Origin: Bacillota bacterium
GTDB lineage: Bacteria > Sysuimicrobiota > Sysuimicrobiia > Sysuimicrobiales > Segetimicrobiaceae
DNA length: 37,206 nucleotides
NCBI GenBank assembly: GCA_021324255.1
Contig: JAJPJL010000135.1
Coordinates: 1-37,206 of the forward strand
Direction: 5' to 3'
Below are positions 1 through 8,187 of the stretch, piece after piece. Numbering within the stretch: the stretch's first letter is position 1; each line of letters starts with the position of its first letter. A program made the position numbers and the translations under genes. The notes under the pieces were generated by a model, which was not told the DNA's origin, did no database searches, and worked only from the letters and a program-made list of their open reading frames with translations.

Positions 1-1272
1 CACCCGGTCAGGGCGCTCCTCGGCCTCGCCGTCTTTCTCGCCGCGATGGCCCTCGTGATCGGACGGCCCCGGGGGCTCAACGAGGCCTGGCCGGCGGTCG
101 GGGGCGCCGGCGGGCTCGCCGCGCTCGGCCTGCTCACGCCTGCCGACCTGCTCGCCGTCGCGCGCGAGACGGGCGGCGTCTTGCTGTTCCTCCTCGGCAT
201 GATGGTCGTCTCCGCCGCGCTGGAGCTCGCTGGCGTGTTCGCGTGGGCGGCGTCGTACGCGGCGCGGGCCAGCGGCCGCAGCCGGCGCCGCCTCCTCGTC
301 AACGTCTTTGTGCTCGGCGCGGCGGTGACCGCCGCGCTGTCGCTCGACGTGACGGTCATCATCGTCACGCCGCTCGTCTACGCGACGGTGACGGCGCTCG
401 GAGTGGATCCCCTGCCCTACTTGTACGCCTGCACGTTCGTGGCCAACACCGGCTCACTGGTGTTCCCGATGAGCAACCTGACGAATTTGCTCGTGACCGA
501 CCGCCTCGGCCTACCGTTCTGGCGGTTCACGCTGGCGATGGCGTTGCCCAACGCGGCGGCGGTCGCGATGAACGTCGCCGTCTTCGCGTGGATCTTCCGC
601 GGCCACCTCGCGGGATCTCTCCCGGCGGCGCCCCCGGAGGCTGCGCCGGCCCGCACGCCGTTCTTCCGCGGGGCCGCCGCGGTGCTGGCCCTGGCGTTGC
701 TGGGGCTGTTCGCGGCGGGCCTTGCCGGGCGCCCGCTCTGGCCCGTCGCGCTCGCGGCCGCCGCGGCGACGGCCGGCGTCGCCGCCGCGACCGGGGGCGC
801 CTCGCTCCCCGCGCTCGCCCGGGGCATCTCGTGGTCGCTGTTCCCGTTCGTGTGGGGCATGGGCGCCATCGTGCGGGGCATCGAGCATGCCGGCCTCACG
901 GCGGGGTTCGCGCGGATCGTCCTGAGCGGTCACGCCTCACCGGCCGCGCGTCTCGTAACGGCCGGCGGGATCGCCGCCGCCGGCGCGAATGTGTTCAACA
1001 ACATTCCGATGACGCTCCTCATGCTCGGCATCCTGCCGCTGGCGCCCCGTGGCGGCGTCATGGCGCTCGCCGCCGCCACGCTGATCGGCGTCAACATCGG
1101 TCCCGCGCTCACGACCGCCGGGTCGCTTGCCACGATCCTCTGGCTCGCGGCCGTCCGCCGCCGGGGTGTCGAGGTGCCCGCGCTGGAGTATCTCCGGATC
1201 GGCGCCGTCACGGTCCCGCTCGTGCTGGCGGCGGCGCTCGCGGCGCTCGTCCTGGAAGGAGGCCTAAGATGA
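1..1272 (+). CDS. ArsB/SLC13-type ion permease (5' end outside window)
   Basis: Polytopic inner-membrane permease of the ion transporter superfamily that contains ArsB arsenite efflux and SLC13 carriers. The frame is open from base 1 and the first codons already read as a membrane helix (ALLGLAVFLAAMALVIG) before RPRGLN, a block usually near the N terminus of ArsB-like proteins. The ATG at 46 is therefore probably internal and the true start lies left of the window. Visible family blocks are LLFLLGMMVVSAALE, the SLDVTVIIVTPLVYA helix, and FVANTGSLVFPMSNLTNLL, whose small and polar residues line the substrate path. A second half repeats the layout (FNNIPMTLLML, GVNIGPALTTAGS). Its stop overlaps the start of the next gene (ATGA), so the two are translationally coupled. 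ArsB-like is an inference from motif layout; a Na+/dicarboxylate or other anion carrier is possible. Confidence 0.8.
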   Translation, partial: HPVRALLGLAVFLAAMALVIGRPRGLNEAWPAVGGAGGLAALGLLTPADLLAVARETGGVLLFLLGMMVVSAALELAGVFAWAASYAARASGRSRRRLLVNVFVLGAAVTAALSLDVTVIIVTPLVYATVTALGVDPLPYLYACTFVANTGSLVFPMSNLTNLLVTDRLGLPFWRFTLAMALPNAAAVAMNVAVFAWIFRGHLAGSLPAAPPEAAPARTPFFRGAAAVLALALLGLFAAGLAGRPLWPVALAAAAATAGVAAATGGASLPALARGISWSLFPFVWGMGAIVRGIEHAGLTAGFARIVLSGHASPAARLVTAGGIAAAGANVFNNIPMTLLMLGILPLAPRGGVMALAAATLIGVNIGPALTTAGSLATILWLAAVRRRGVEVPALEYLRIGAVTVPLVLAAALAALVLEGGLR

Positions 1273-1808
1273 GACGCGTGCTGGTCGCGGTGAGCGGGGC
1301 GGTGGTGGAGCGGTTCCTCGATCGCGTGCTCGCCCGGCTCGCCTGGGGCGACACGGAATTGTGTCTCCTGCACGTCGTGGACACGCGGCCCCTCAAGGAG
1401 TACGGGCTCGCGGCCGGCGGCCTAGCCGGGCGCGCCGCCGAGGCCGAGCACCGGCTCCGGCACATGAGCGCGCTCGGCGCAGAGGCCGGTCAGCGTATGC
1501 TCGCCGATGCCGAGGCGCTGGCCGCGCCGCGCCTCCCGTCCGGGACCACGATCCGCCGCCTCCAGCGCACCGGCATTCCGGAACACGAGATCATCGCCGC
1601 GTCATACGAGGTCCAGGCCGGCTTGGTCGCGCTCGGGGCCGCCGAGGGAGGTCCCCCGCCGCCGCCCAAGCATGGCCCCCCGCCGCCCAAGCATGGCCCG
1701 CCGCCCAAGTTTCCGCGGCGGCACCTCAGCCCAACCGTGCGCTTCGTCGTCGACCACGCGCCGTGCGACGTGCTGTTGCTCTACCCCGACGGCTCCGTCG
1801 CCGGCTGA
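1269..1808 (+). CDS. UspA-family stress protein with Pro-Lys-His-Gly repeat
   Basis: Universal stress protein-like cytoplasmic protein of 179 residues. It opens with the typical first strand (MRRVLVAVSG), has LCLLHVVD after the first helix, and ends with the family's last helix and strand (VRFVVDHAPCDVLLLYP). Usp proteins that bind ATP carry G-x2-G-x9-G-S/T in the loop before the last helix. Here only the first part (LGAAEGG) is present, and residues 129-147 are instead a low-complexity stretch made of PPPPKHG units, encoded by a 21-bp tandem repeat. ATP binding in the usual way is therefore doubtful. The ATG overlaps the stop of the upstream permease, so it may act with that transporter, as Usp domains do in several carrier operons. 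Fold assignment is good; function is unknown. Confidence 0.82.
   Translation: MRRVLVAVSGAVVERFLDRVLARLAWGDTELCLLHVVDTRPLKEYGLAAGGLAGRAAEAEHRLRHMSALGAEAGQRMLADAEALAAPRLPSGTTIRRLQRTGIPEHEIIAASYEVQAGLVALGAAEGGPPPPPKHGPPPPKHGPPPKFPRRHLSPTVRFVVDHAPCDVLLLYPDGSVAG
1653..1709 (+). repeat. 21-bp in-frame tandem repeat (PPPPKHG)
   Basis: Two adjacent copies of a 21-base unit, 1656-1676 and 1677-1697, differ only at one third-codon base. A 12-base partial copy follows (1698-1709). Each full unit encodes Pro-Pro-Pro-Pro-Lys-His-Gly. The repeat sits in the nucleotide-loop region of the Usp gene and keeps the frame, so copy-number change by slippage would lengthen or shorten the loop without a frameshift. 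Confidence 0.9.
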
Positions 1809-1949
1809 GTCCGCGACGGCCGGCTCAACCGAGGAGCGTCTATGGCCCGCGGGTCGAGGCTCATGTCGCGCCGCCCCGCTGACGGTGAGCGTGGTGCGCG
1901 CAGGCTCCGGGCCGAAGCTTCATGCGGGGGTCAGGGAGTGCAGGCCGGA
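1809..1949. other. Convergent intergenic gap, no gene seen
   Basis: 141 bases between the converging usp and J-domain genes. I see no convincing coding frame and no long stem followed by T residues. Confidence 0.5.
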
Positions 1950-2381
1950 CTATCGCCTCCCGAGCGCGGTCACCTGGCTCCAGATCCTGAGGAGCACGCC
2001 GACCATCACGACGAGATCGGCCAGGCTCAAGACGGGGTTCTCCAGCAGCCTCGCGAGCGTCATGCCGGCCGCGACGACCGCCGCGGACAGCATGATCTTT
2101 TGCAGAAACGCCGCGACACGGTCGACCCCGGCGCCGCCGGCCGGCGCGCCCTGCGGGGAACCCCGCGCACGCGCGCGATCGTAGGCGGCGCGGAGATCCG
2201 CATCGCCGAGGACGGTGTACGCCTCGTTGATGAGCTTCGCCCGCTCCTCGTCGCCGCCGAGATCGGGGTGCGCGCCCATCTCGCCCATGAGCGTGCGGTA
2301 CGCCTTTTTGACCATGTCCTGCGAGGCGCGCGGGTGCACCTGCAGGACCTCATAGTAGTCGACCTCCGGCCGAAATCGCAT
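1950..2381 (-). CDS. J-domain protein with C-terminal membrane segments
   Basis: Small DnaJ-like co-chaperone of 143 residues. The N-terminal J domain (about residues 6-65) shows DYYEVLQVHPRAS, the KKAYRTLM helix, the diagnostic HPD tripeptide (AHPDLGG), and INEAYTVLGDADLRAAYD. After a Gly/Ala/Pro-rich linker come two hydrophobic stretches (about LSAAVVAAGMTLARLL and LADLVVMVGVLLRIW). These would anchor the J domain at the membrane, facing the cytoplasm to stimulate DnaK. It lacks the zinc-finger and client-binding parts of DnaJ, so it is a type III J protein. The ATG at 2381 fits J proteins that begin a few residues before DYYEVL. It lies 41 bases downstream of the RAM-domain gene on the same strand. 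Its client and partner are unknown. Confidence 0.85.
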   Translation of the reverse strand: MRFRPEVDYYEVLQVHPRASQDMVKKAYRTLMGEMGAHPDLGGDEERAKLINEAYTVLGDADLRAAYDRARARGSPQGAPAGGAGVDRVAAFLQKIMLSAAVVAAGMTLARLLENPVLSLADLVVMVGVLLRIWSQVTALGRR

Positions 2382-2422
2382 CGCCGCGCCACGATTGTAA
2401 CACGCGCCGCGCGGCGACCCGC

Positions 2423-2737
2423 CTACGCTCTCGGTCCCTGCCCGCCCGCCGCCGGATCGTCCTCCAGTCCGACGGAGAACGACCGCTCGAGCAACGACTG
2501 CGGGTACGCCCGGAACGCAAGGTGCGTGTTGGTCCGGACGATCCCCGGGATCTCCACCATGGCGCCGGTCACCGTGTCCGCGAGGTCTTGATAGTCCTTG
2601 AGGCGCAGCACGGCGATGATGTCCCACTCGCCCGTTACGGAGTAGACCTCGGCCACGCCGGACACCTCGGCGAGACGGCGCGCGACCTCCTGCGTGCGGC
2701 GGCGCTCGGTCTGGATCATGACAAAGGCCGTGAACAT
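2423..2737 (-). CDS. Lrp/AsnC-type RAM domain protein (no DNA-binding domain)
   Basis: A 104-residue protein formed almost wholly of the regulation-of-amino-acid-metabolism (RAM) ligand-binding domain found at the C terminus of Lrp/AsnC regulators. Features are AFVMIQTERRRTQEVARRLAE, GVAEVYSVTGEWDIIAVLRLKD, and IPGIVRTNTHLAFRAYP. The helix-turn-helix that normally precedes it is absent. Such stand-alone RAM proteins form oligomers that bind amino acids or pair with full-length regulators. The start at 2737 follows a strong GGGGAGGAG site 4 to 5 bases upstream. It is the likely first gene of a two-gene unit with the J-domain protein, 66 bases after glpD. Ligand unknown. Confidence 0.85.
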   Translation of the reverse strand: MFTAFVMIQTERRRTQEVARRLAEVSGVAEVYSVTGEWDIIAVLRLKDYQDLADTVTGAMVEIPGIVRTNTHLAFRAYPQSLLERSFSVGLEDDPAAGGQGPRA

Positions 2738-2804
2738 CGTTGCTCCTCCCCGCCTCCCACGCGCGCCGCGCCCCGCCGGCCCGGCGCGCAGCAACCCAGG
2801 CGCG

Positions 2805-4556
2805 TCATTCGGCGCGCCGGGTGCGCTCCTCCTGTGAAGGCCGCGCCGCAGACGCCGCTTCGCGGGGACCGGCGACGCGCGGAATGCCAGGAACGGCGAG
2901 CGACGCCGCGACGGCCGCGTACTCCCGGACCGCCCGATGTTCTGCCTCGGCGGACCATCCCAGCTCTTCCGCCATCAGCCGGGCCACGCGGGGCGCGACC
3001 TCCACCCCGTGTCCCGGTAGCACATGCGCGAGGCGCGTGCGCCGGAGCAACACATCGGCCACGGTCAACGCCATCTCGTCCCGCGCCGCGGCGACGACCT
3101 CCGCGGCAACGTGCGGCTGACCCGGTGCGAGCGGCTCGGCGAGCACGCGGCGGTCCGCGATCGCCTCGAGGAGCCCGCGACACCGCGTCCCATAGGCTCG
3201 GACGAGGTGCACCATCGTGGGCCGCGGCAAGCCCGCCCGCCGCCCCTCGCGCCACACCTCCCGGCCCACCGCGGCGGACGCGGGGGCGCCGTCGAGCGGG
3301 AGACCGCGGGTCGGAGAGGCGGTGCCGGCGCGGAGTCCCAACGCTTCGTTCACGGCGTCCTCGGCCATCTTGCGGTAGCTCGTCAACTTGCCGCCTACGA
3401 TGGTCACAAAACCCGGCCCGGTCCGGACGACCTCGTGGCGGCGCGACAGGCGCGCGCTGGATCGATCCGGGGATGCGCTGACCAGCGGCCGCAGTCCGGC
3501 GTACACCCCGAGCACGGCGTCCCGGCGCAGCGGCGCGTCCAAAAACCTGGATGCGTGGTCGAGCAGGTAGTCGACCTCGCCGCCGTCGACGGCGGGCGCG
3601 CCCGGCGGACCGTCCCACGCCGTGTCCGTCGTTCCGACCAACACCGCGCCCTGCCAGGGCACAACAAACGCCAGGCGGCCGTCGTCCGTCTCCGGGAGCA
3701 CGAATGCGGCGCGTCGCACCGGCAGGCGATCCGCGCGAACGACGAGGTGAACGCCCTTGGCCCGGCGCAGGCGGAAGCCGGGGGGCGCGATCAACCCGGC
3801 CACGGCATCGGCCCAGACACCCGTTGCGTTGACCACGACGCGCGCCCTGACGATGAGGCGTGCGCCCGTCACGCGGTCGGTCACCTTCGCCCCGGTCACC
3901 CGCCCGCCGTCGACGACGAACCCCTCGACCGATGCGTAGTTGCACACCACGGCCCCGCGTGAGACCGCGGTGCGGAGTACGGTGATGGTCAGCCGCGCGT
4001 CGTCCGCGACCGCGTCATAGTAGAGGTAGGCGGAGCGTAGCCCCCGGCGGCGCATCGGCGGGACCAGCAGGACCGCCGCGTCCTCGCTGAGCCCGCGGTG
4101 ACGCGGCAGCCCGCGGGCAGGTCCGGCGGCTGCGAGGCGATCGTACGCCCACAAGCCGCATCGAAGCCCGAGCGGCAGCCACGGCTCAAGCAGGCCGGGG
4201 AGCCGAAGCCCAAGCGGCCGCCGGGCTCCCTCGTACAGCGGAAGCACAAACGGCAAGGGGCGAACGAGGTGCGGCGCATTGCGCAGAAGACGCCCCCGCT
4301 CCACGAGATCTTCGCGAACCAGGCGGATATCGAGCATGGGAAGATACCGGAGGCCGCCGTGTACGAGCTTGGTCGACCGGCTGCTGGTACCCTCGGCAAA
4401 GTCGGACCGCTCGACGAGGGCCACCGACAGCCCCCGCGCGGCGGCATCCAGCGCCACCCCCGCACCGGTGATGCCGCCCCCCACCACGAGCACGTCGAAG
4501 GTGCGGGCGCCGAGCGCGGCGAGCCGCTCCGCGCGCGACGCGGGCGCCCGCCCCAC
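2805..4556 (-). CDS. glpD: FAD-dependent glycerol-3-phosphate dehydrogenase
   Basis: Oxidises sn-glycerol 3-phosphate to dihydroxyacetone phosphate and passes electrons to membrane quinone. Of 583 residues, the N-terminal FAD-binding Rossmann motif is GGGITGAG at 26-33. It is followed by the GlpD hallmarks EGTSSRSTKLVHGGLRYL and the conserved blocks VYAGLRPLV and IVGGKLTSYRKMAEDAV. The C-terminal helical domain (about 450-583) is the usual DAO_C cap. I place the start at GTG 4556, one base after the upstream DUF488 stop (TAACGTG). This gives about 20 residues before FDVLVVGGG, as in other GlpD proteins; the frame stays open further upstream but reads through DUF488. No glycerol kinase or facilitator is next to it. 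Confidence 0.92.
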   Translation of the reverse strand: MGRAPASRAERLAALGARTFDVLVVGGGITGAGVALDAAARGLSVALVERSDFAEGTSSRSTKLVHGGLRYLPMLDIRLVREDLVERGRLLRNAPHLVRPLPFVLPLYEGARRPLGLRLPGLLEPWLPLGLRCGLWAYDRLAAAGPARGLPRHRGLSEDAAVLLVPPMRRRGLRSAYLYYDAVADDARLTITVLRTAVSRGAVVCNYASVEGFVVDGGRVTGAKVTDRVTGARLIVRARVVVNATGVWADAVAGLIAPPGFRLRRAKGVHLVVRADRLPVRRAAFVLPETDDGRLAFVVPWQGAVLVGTTDTAWDGPPGAPAVDGGEVDYLLDHASRFLDAPLRRDAVLGVYAGLRPLVSASPDRSSARLSRRHEVVRTGPGFVTIVGGKLTSYRKMAEDAVNEALGLRAGTASPTRGLPLDGAPASAAVGREVWREGRRAGLPRPTMVHLVRAYGTRCRGLLEAIADRRVLAEPLAPGQPHVAAEVVAAARDEMALTVADVLLRRTRLAHVLPGHGVEVAPRVARLMAEELGWSAEAEHRAVREYAAVAASLAVPGIPRVAGPREAASAARPSQEERTRRAE

Positions 4557-4557
4557 G

Positions 4558-5058
4558 TTATCGCGACCGTCTCGATGCGGACGGCCGGCCGGGAGCCCGT
4601 TCGCGCGCCGGTCGAGCCGAACCACGTGAAGCGCGCGAGCGCCGCTTCGGCGGAGCGCCGCCCGTCCCGGGCGCGGGCGCGACGGAGGCCATCTCCAGGA
4701 GCGCCTCCCGGACCAGGACCGCTTGGTTGTGCTCGGGATCGCGTGCGCCATAGACCAGCGTGAGCCGCCCGCCGCGCGCGTACGCGCACAGATCCCGAAG
4801 CAGCCCCGTCTTGGACGCGAGCTCCAGGCGGTAGCGCCGCCGGAACTCATCCCATCGCGCCGGATCGTGACCGAACCACTTCCGCAGGCCGGGACTCGGT
4901 CCGAGATCGGGCAGCCATGCCACGATGCGAAGGCGGTCCTTGCTCACGCCCCGCGGCCACAGCCGGTCAACGAGAACCCGCGGCCCATCGTCGGCGGCCG
5001 GCGGATCGTACGCCCGCCGCGCCGTGATCACCAACCGTGTCTGGCGCGATCCTGCCAT
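4558..5058 (-). CDS. DUF488 family protein
   Basis: A 166-residue protein whose first 115 or so residues match the DUF488 family. Features are RAYDPPAADDGPRVLVDRLWPRGVSKD, the DLGPSPGLRKWFGHDPARWDEFRRRY block, and the late strand TLVYGARDPEHNQAVLVREAL. The family has no firmly established biochemical role. The C-terminal 45 residues are basic and Ala/Pro/Arg rich with no recognisable fold, and make it longer than usual. The ATG at 5058 has GGAG about 10 bases upstream; a GTG three codons earlier is an alternative. It lies directly upstream of glpD with one base between stop and start, so the two are probably cotranscribed. Confidence 0.82.
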   Translation of the reverse strand: MAGSRQTRLVITARRAYDPPAADDGPRVLVDRLWPRGVSKDRLRIVAWLPDLGPSPGLRKWFGHDPARWDEFRRRYRLELASKTGLLRDLCAYARGGRLTLVYGARDPEHNQAVLVREALLEMASVAPAPGTGGAPPKRRSRASRGSARPARERAPGRPSASRRSR

Positions 5059-5248
5059 GGCGATCACACTCCGTACCGCCGGTTCCCCTGGACGGGAGGC
5101 GCTCTGTCGTCGCTCCGCTCGGGCTTGCGTGATGCTGTACCCCGCGTTTACCGGGGGAAGAGGGTTCTCCTGCGCGGCCATGGAACCCGGGGAGCGATTC
5201 TCGCGCCGGGAGTGCCGGTGCGACCACGCAAGCGAGGGGGAACCGATC

Positions 5249-6409
5249 ATGCGGGAGAGTCTCTCCGAAGCCCGGCACGCGCGCGCGCTCGCGCGGGTGA
5301 CGCGCCGGCGATTTCTCGCCTGGGCCGGCGCAGCCGGACTTGGGCTCGCGGCCGGATCACGGTTCGGCGATCGCGCCGGCGCCGCGACGCCGGGGGGATC
5401 GATGTCCATCGCGGAGCTCACGGCGGCCGCCAAGAAGGAAGGCCTGCAGTTGCACGCCTACGGGATGCCGCCCGACTGGGCGAACTGGGAGGGCATCTTT
5501 GCCGGCTTCAAGACGAAGTACGGCGTGACCTCGATCTACAAACCCGAGGGGGACCTCAGCTCCGCCCAGGAACTGCAGAAGTTCGAGGCGGAAAAGGCTC
5601 ACCCGATCGGTGACATCGGCGATGTCGGATTTCAGTGGGGTCCGGTGGCGGTACAGCGCGGCATCGTACAGGCGTACAAGACCGCGCACTGGAGCGCGAT
5701 CGGGGACACCCTCAAAGACCCCAACGGGTACTGGGTCGCCGAGTACTCCGGCGTGATGTCGTTTGCGGTCAACACGGCCCGCGTGAAGAAGCCGCCGCAG
5801 ACCTGGCACGACCTGCTCGATCCCGCCTTCAAGAACATGGTGACGATCGACCAGGATCCGCGTCAGGCGTTCGACGCGTTTGCGGCGGTCGTGTCGGCCG
5901 CGTACGCGAACGGCGGAAGCATCACGAACGTCGAGCCGGGCATCGAGTACTTCGCCAAGCTCAAGAAGGCCGGCAACTTCATCCCCGTCAAGGCGGAGCT
6001 GGCGTCGATGCAGACCGGCGAAGCGGGCGTCGCGATCCGCTGGACGTTTCTCAACCTCGCCGACCGCGACGCCGTCAAGCAGAAGGGCGGTCCCGCCTAC
6101 GAGGTGGTGATTCCGTCCGACGGGTCCGTCGCCTCGCCGTACGTCTCCGTGATCAACAAATGGGCGCCGCACCCGAACACGGCCAAGCTCTTCCAGGAGT
6201 ATTTGTTCAGCGACGAGGGCCAGCTCGGCCTGCTCCAGGGGTATGCCGTGCCGGTGCGGATGAAGCAGCTCACGGTGCCGGCCGATCTTGCGGCGAAGCT
6301 GCCGCCGGCCTCGGCATTTTCCAAGGTCGTCTACCTCACCGACCTCAAGGCGCTCGCCGCGGCGCAGGCGGTCGTCAAGGATCAGTGGGGACCGAAGGTC
6401 ATGGGATAG
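5249..6409 (+). CDS. ABC importer substrate-binding protein, Tat-exported
   Basis: Extracytoplasmic solute-binding protein (386 residues) of the PotD/Fe-binding-like group that pairs with two membrane permeases and a PotA-type ATPase. The N terminus is a twin-arginine signal: RRRFLAWAGAAGLGLAAGS, ending at an Ala-Gly-Ala region near residue 45. The mature part has family blocks such as AAAKKEGLQLHAYG, GDIGDVGFQWGPVAVQRG, PPQTWHDLLDPAFKN and NTAKLFQEYLFSDEGQ. ATG 5249 is preceded by GAGGGGG at good spacing. The next four genes complete the importer and then add a glutamine-synthetase-like ligase and a dehydrogenase, suggesting an amine, polyamine or amino compound as ligand. Related proteins bind 2-aminoethylphosphonate or ferric iron, so the substrate is open. 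Confidence 0.85.
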   Translation: MRESLSEARHARALARVTRRRFLAWAGAAGLGLAAGSRFGDRAGAATPGGSMSIAELTAAAKKEGLQLHAYGMPPDWANWEGIFAGFKTKYGVTSIYKPEGDLSSAQELQKFEAEKAHPIGDIGDVGFQWGPVAVQRGIVQAYKTAHWSAIGDTLKDPNGYWVAEYSGVMSFAVNTARVKKPPQTWHDLLDPAFKNMVTIDQDPRQAFDAFAAVVSAAYANGGSITNVEPGIEYFAKLKKAGNFIPVKAELASMQTGEAGVAIRWTFLNLADRDAVKQKGGPAYEVVIPSDGSVASPYVSVINKWAPHPNTAKLFQEYLFSDEGQLGLLQGYAVPVRMKQLTVPADLAAKLPPASAFSKVVYLTDLKALAAAQAVVKDQWGPKVMG

Positions 6410-6420
6410 GTCCCCGGCAA

Positions 6421-6452
6421 GCGGGGCGGGCCTCACCGCGGCCCGCCCCCGC
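6421..6452 (+). terminator. Hairpin between binding-protein and permease genes
   Basis: GCGGGGCGGGCC (6421-6432) pairs with GGCCCGCCCCCGC (6440-6452) with one bulged base and a 7-base loop. No T tract follows. Hairpins here in importer operons commonly protect or partly terminate the transcript so that binding protein exceeds permease. That role is inferred. Confidence 0.5.
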
Positions 6453-6512
6453 AACCGCTCTCGCGTTGAGCGCCGTTTGTTTGGACCCGGGCGGCTCCCT
6501 GCCGGGCCGGCG

Positions 6513-7415
6513 ATGAACACGGTTGCGATCCGCCGTCCCGGGATGCACGCCGCGCGCCGGGGGCAGGTCATGCGCCTGTTCGGCACGGCGGCGGGACTCG
6601 CGCCGTTTGCCGTGTTCGTCACGCTGTTTCTCATCCTCCCCGTCGCTCAGATGGTCGCCGGCGCCTTTGCCTCGCCGGGCGGCGGCGCGGGATTGGACAA
6701 TTTCCGGCGGGCGCTCGCGCCACAGTATCTCGAGGCGTTTCGCACCAGCGTGGCCCTGTCCGTCGAGACCGCGCTCGTGGGGGCGGTCGCCGGCACGGCG
6801 GTCGCCTACGCCGTTGCGCAGGGCGAGCTGCGCCACCGGCGGACCCTGGTCATCACGTTCTGCACGGTGACGAGCAACTTCGCGGGCGTGCCGCTCGCCT
6901 TTGCGTTCATCACGACGCTGGGGGTCGTGGGGTGGGTGACCGTCGCGTTCCAGGCGGTCTTTCACGTCAGCCTGTACAACGACCTCGGCTTCACCATCTA
7001 CTCGTACCTCGGGCTCGTGTTGGTGTACACCTACTTCCAGCTACCGCTCATGGTGTTGCTTGCGGTGCCGGCCTGCGCCGCGCTGCGCCGCGAGTGGCAG
7101 GAAGCCGCGCGCAACCTCGGCGCCGGGGCGTGGCGGTTCTGGCGGGACATCGGCGTCCCGGTGCTCGCGCCGCCGCTGATCGGCGCCACAGCCCTGCTGT
7201 TCGCCAACGCGTTCGGCGCCTACGCGACCGCGTACAGCCTGAGCAGCGGGGCGATCAACCTCGTGCCGCTCCGCATCGGCACGCTGATCAACGGGGACGT
7301 CTCGTTCGACGCCGGGCTCGCCAACGCGCTCGGCGTGGGGATGACCGTGGTCATCGCGGCCGCCATCCTCGTCTACCAGGCCGCAAACCGGCGCGCGCGG
7401 CGGTGGATGCGGTGA
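6513..7415 (+). CDS. ABC importer permease 1 (PotB-like)
   Basis: Inner-membrane permease of 300 residues with about six hydrophobic helices. It begins with a cytoplasmic basic stretch, then GLAPFAVFVTLFLILPVAQMV. The binding-protein-dependent permease loop that docks on the ATPase (EAA motif) is visible as EWQEAARNLGAGAWRFWRDIGVPVLAPPL around residues 195-220. The ATG at 6513 follows the intergenic hairpin; an internal ATG at 6570 is a possible alternative start. The stop overlaps the start of permease 2 (GTGA). It transports the same unknown ligand as the binding protein before it. Confidence 0.88.
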   Translation: MNTVAIRRPGMHAARRGQVMRLFGTAAGLAPFAVFVTLFLILPVAQMVAGAFASPGGGAGLDNFRRALAPQYLEAFRTSVALSVETALVGAVAGTAVAYAVAQGELRHRRTLVITFCTVTSNFAGVPLAFAFITTLGVVGWVTVAFQAVFHVSLYNDLGFTIYSYLGLVLVYTYFQLPLMVLLAVPACAALRREWQEAARNLGAGAWRFWRDIGVPVLAPPLIGATALLFANAFGAYATAYSLSSGAINLVPLRIGTLINGDVSFDAGLANALGVGMTVVIAAAILVYQAANRRARRWMR

Positions 7416-8185
7416 TCCAGCGCCTCGTCGTTGCGCTGTTCTTCCTCTACCTCCTCCTGCCGCTCAGCGGCATCCTCGGGTTCACGCTGCTCGACGGCGG
7501 CCGCCTGACGCTCGCGCACTACCGTCAGTCGCTCGGGGATGGCGAGTTTGGCGCCTACATGGCGCATTCGCTCGTCCTCGCCGCCGGCACGGTCGTGCTC
7601 GGCGTGTCGCTCATGACGTTCACGACGTTTTGGGTGCACACGCGGGCGCGCGCGCTCAAACCGCTGCTCGAGCTGACGGCGTTCCTCCCCTTCGTCGTGC
7701 CGGCCGTGACGCTCGCCCTCGGGCTGATCCAGCTCTACTCGCATCCGCCCCTGGCGCTCACCGGGACGGCCGCGCTGCTCGTGCTCGCCTACACGGTGCT
7801 CACGCTGCCGTTCGCGTACCGCGCGGTCGAAAACGGGCTCGCGGCCGTCGACAGCCGCACGTTGAGCGAAGCGGCGCAGAGCCTGGGCGCGGGGTGGTGG
7901 CGGCGGTTCCTCACCGTGATCGTCCCCAATCTGTGGCCGGGCATTACGAGCGCCGCGCTCCTCGGGTTTGCGCTCGTCATGGGGGAGTTTACGCTCGCCC
8001 TGTTCCTCGTCGGCTCGGCGTATGAGACCTACCCCTTGTACCTCAACCAGGTGTGGCGCACGGACCCCAAGTACGGCGCGGCCTTGGCCGTCCTGTCGTT
8101 TCTCATCACCTGGGCGTCGTCCGTCGCCATCCTGTGGGCAAGCCGCCGGGCGCCCGGCCAGATGCAGGGCGCGGCGCTGCGATAG
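7412..8185 (+). CDS. ABC importer permease 2 (PotC-like)
   Basis: Second inner-membrane permease (257 residues), pairing with permease 1. Helices include LVVALFFLYLLLPLSGILGF, LELTAFLPFVVPAVTLALGLI, and LLGFALVMGEFTLALFLVG. The EAA coupling loop reads TLSEAAQSLGAGWWRRFLTVIVPNLWPGI. I chose GTG 7412, whose last two bases overlap the TGA of permease 1; a GTG three codons earlier (7403) is equally in frame. The ATPase gene starts two bases after its stop. Confidence 0.88.
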   Translation: MIQRLVVALFFLYLLLPLSGILGFTLLDGGRLTLAHYRQSLGDGEFGAYMAHSLVLAAGTVVLGVSLMTFTTFWVHTRARALKPLLELTAFLPFVVPAVTLALGLIQLYSHPPLALTGTAALLVLAYTVLTLPFAYRAVENGLAAVDSRTLSEAAQSLGAGWWRRFLTVIVPNLWPGITSAALLGFALVMGEFTLALFLVGSAYETYPLYLNQVWRTDPKYGAALAVLSFLITWASSVAILWASRRAPGQMQGAALR

Positions 8186-8187
8186 CC

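Noticed and set aside
243-1268. Plus-strand frame upstream of the Usp start
   Set aside because: It is the permease gene read in a shifted frame; the Usp starts at ATG 1269 overlapping the permease stop.
4557-4850. N-terminal extension of GlpD
   Set aside because: It overlaps the DUF488 gene in another frame and has Arg/Ser/Gly-rich nonsense composition; the GTG at 4556 fits the family length.
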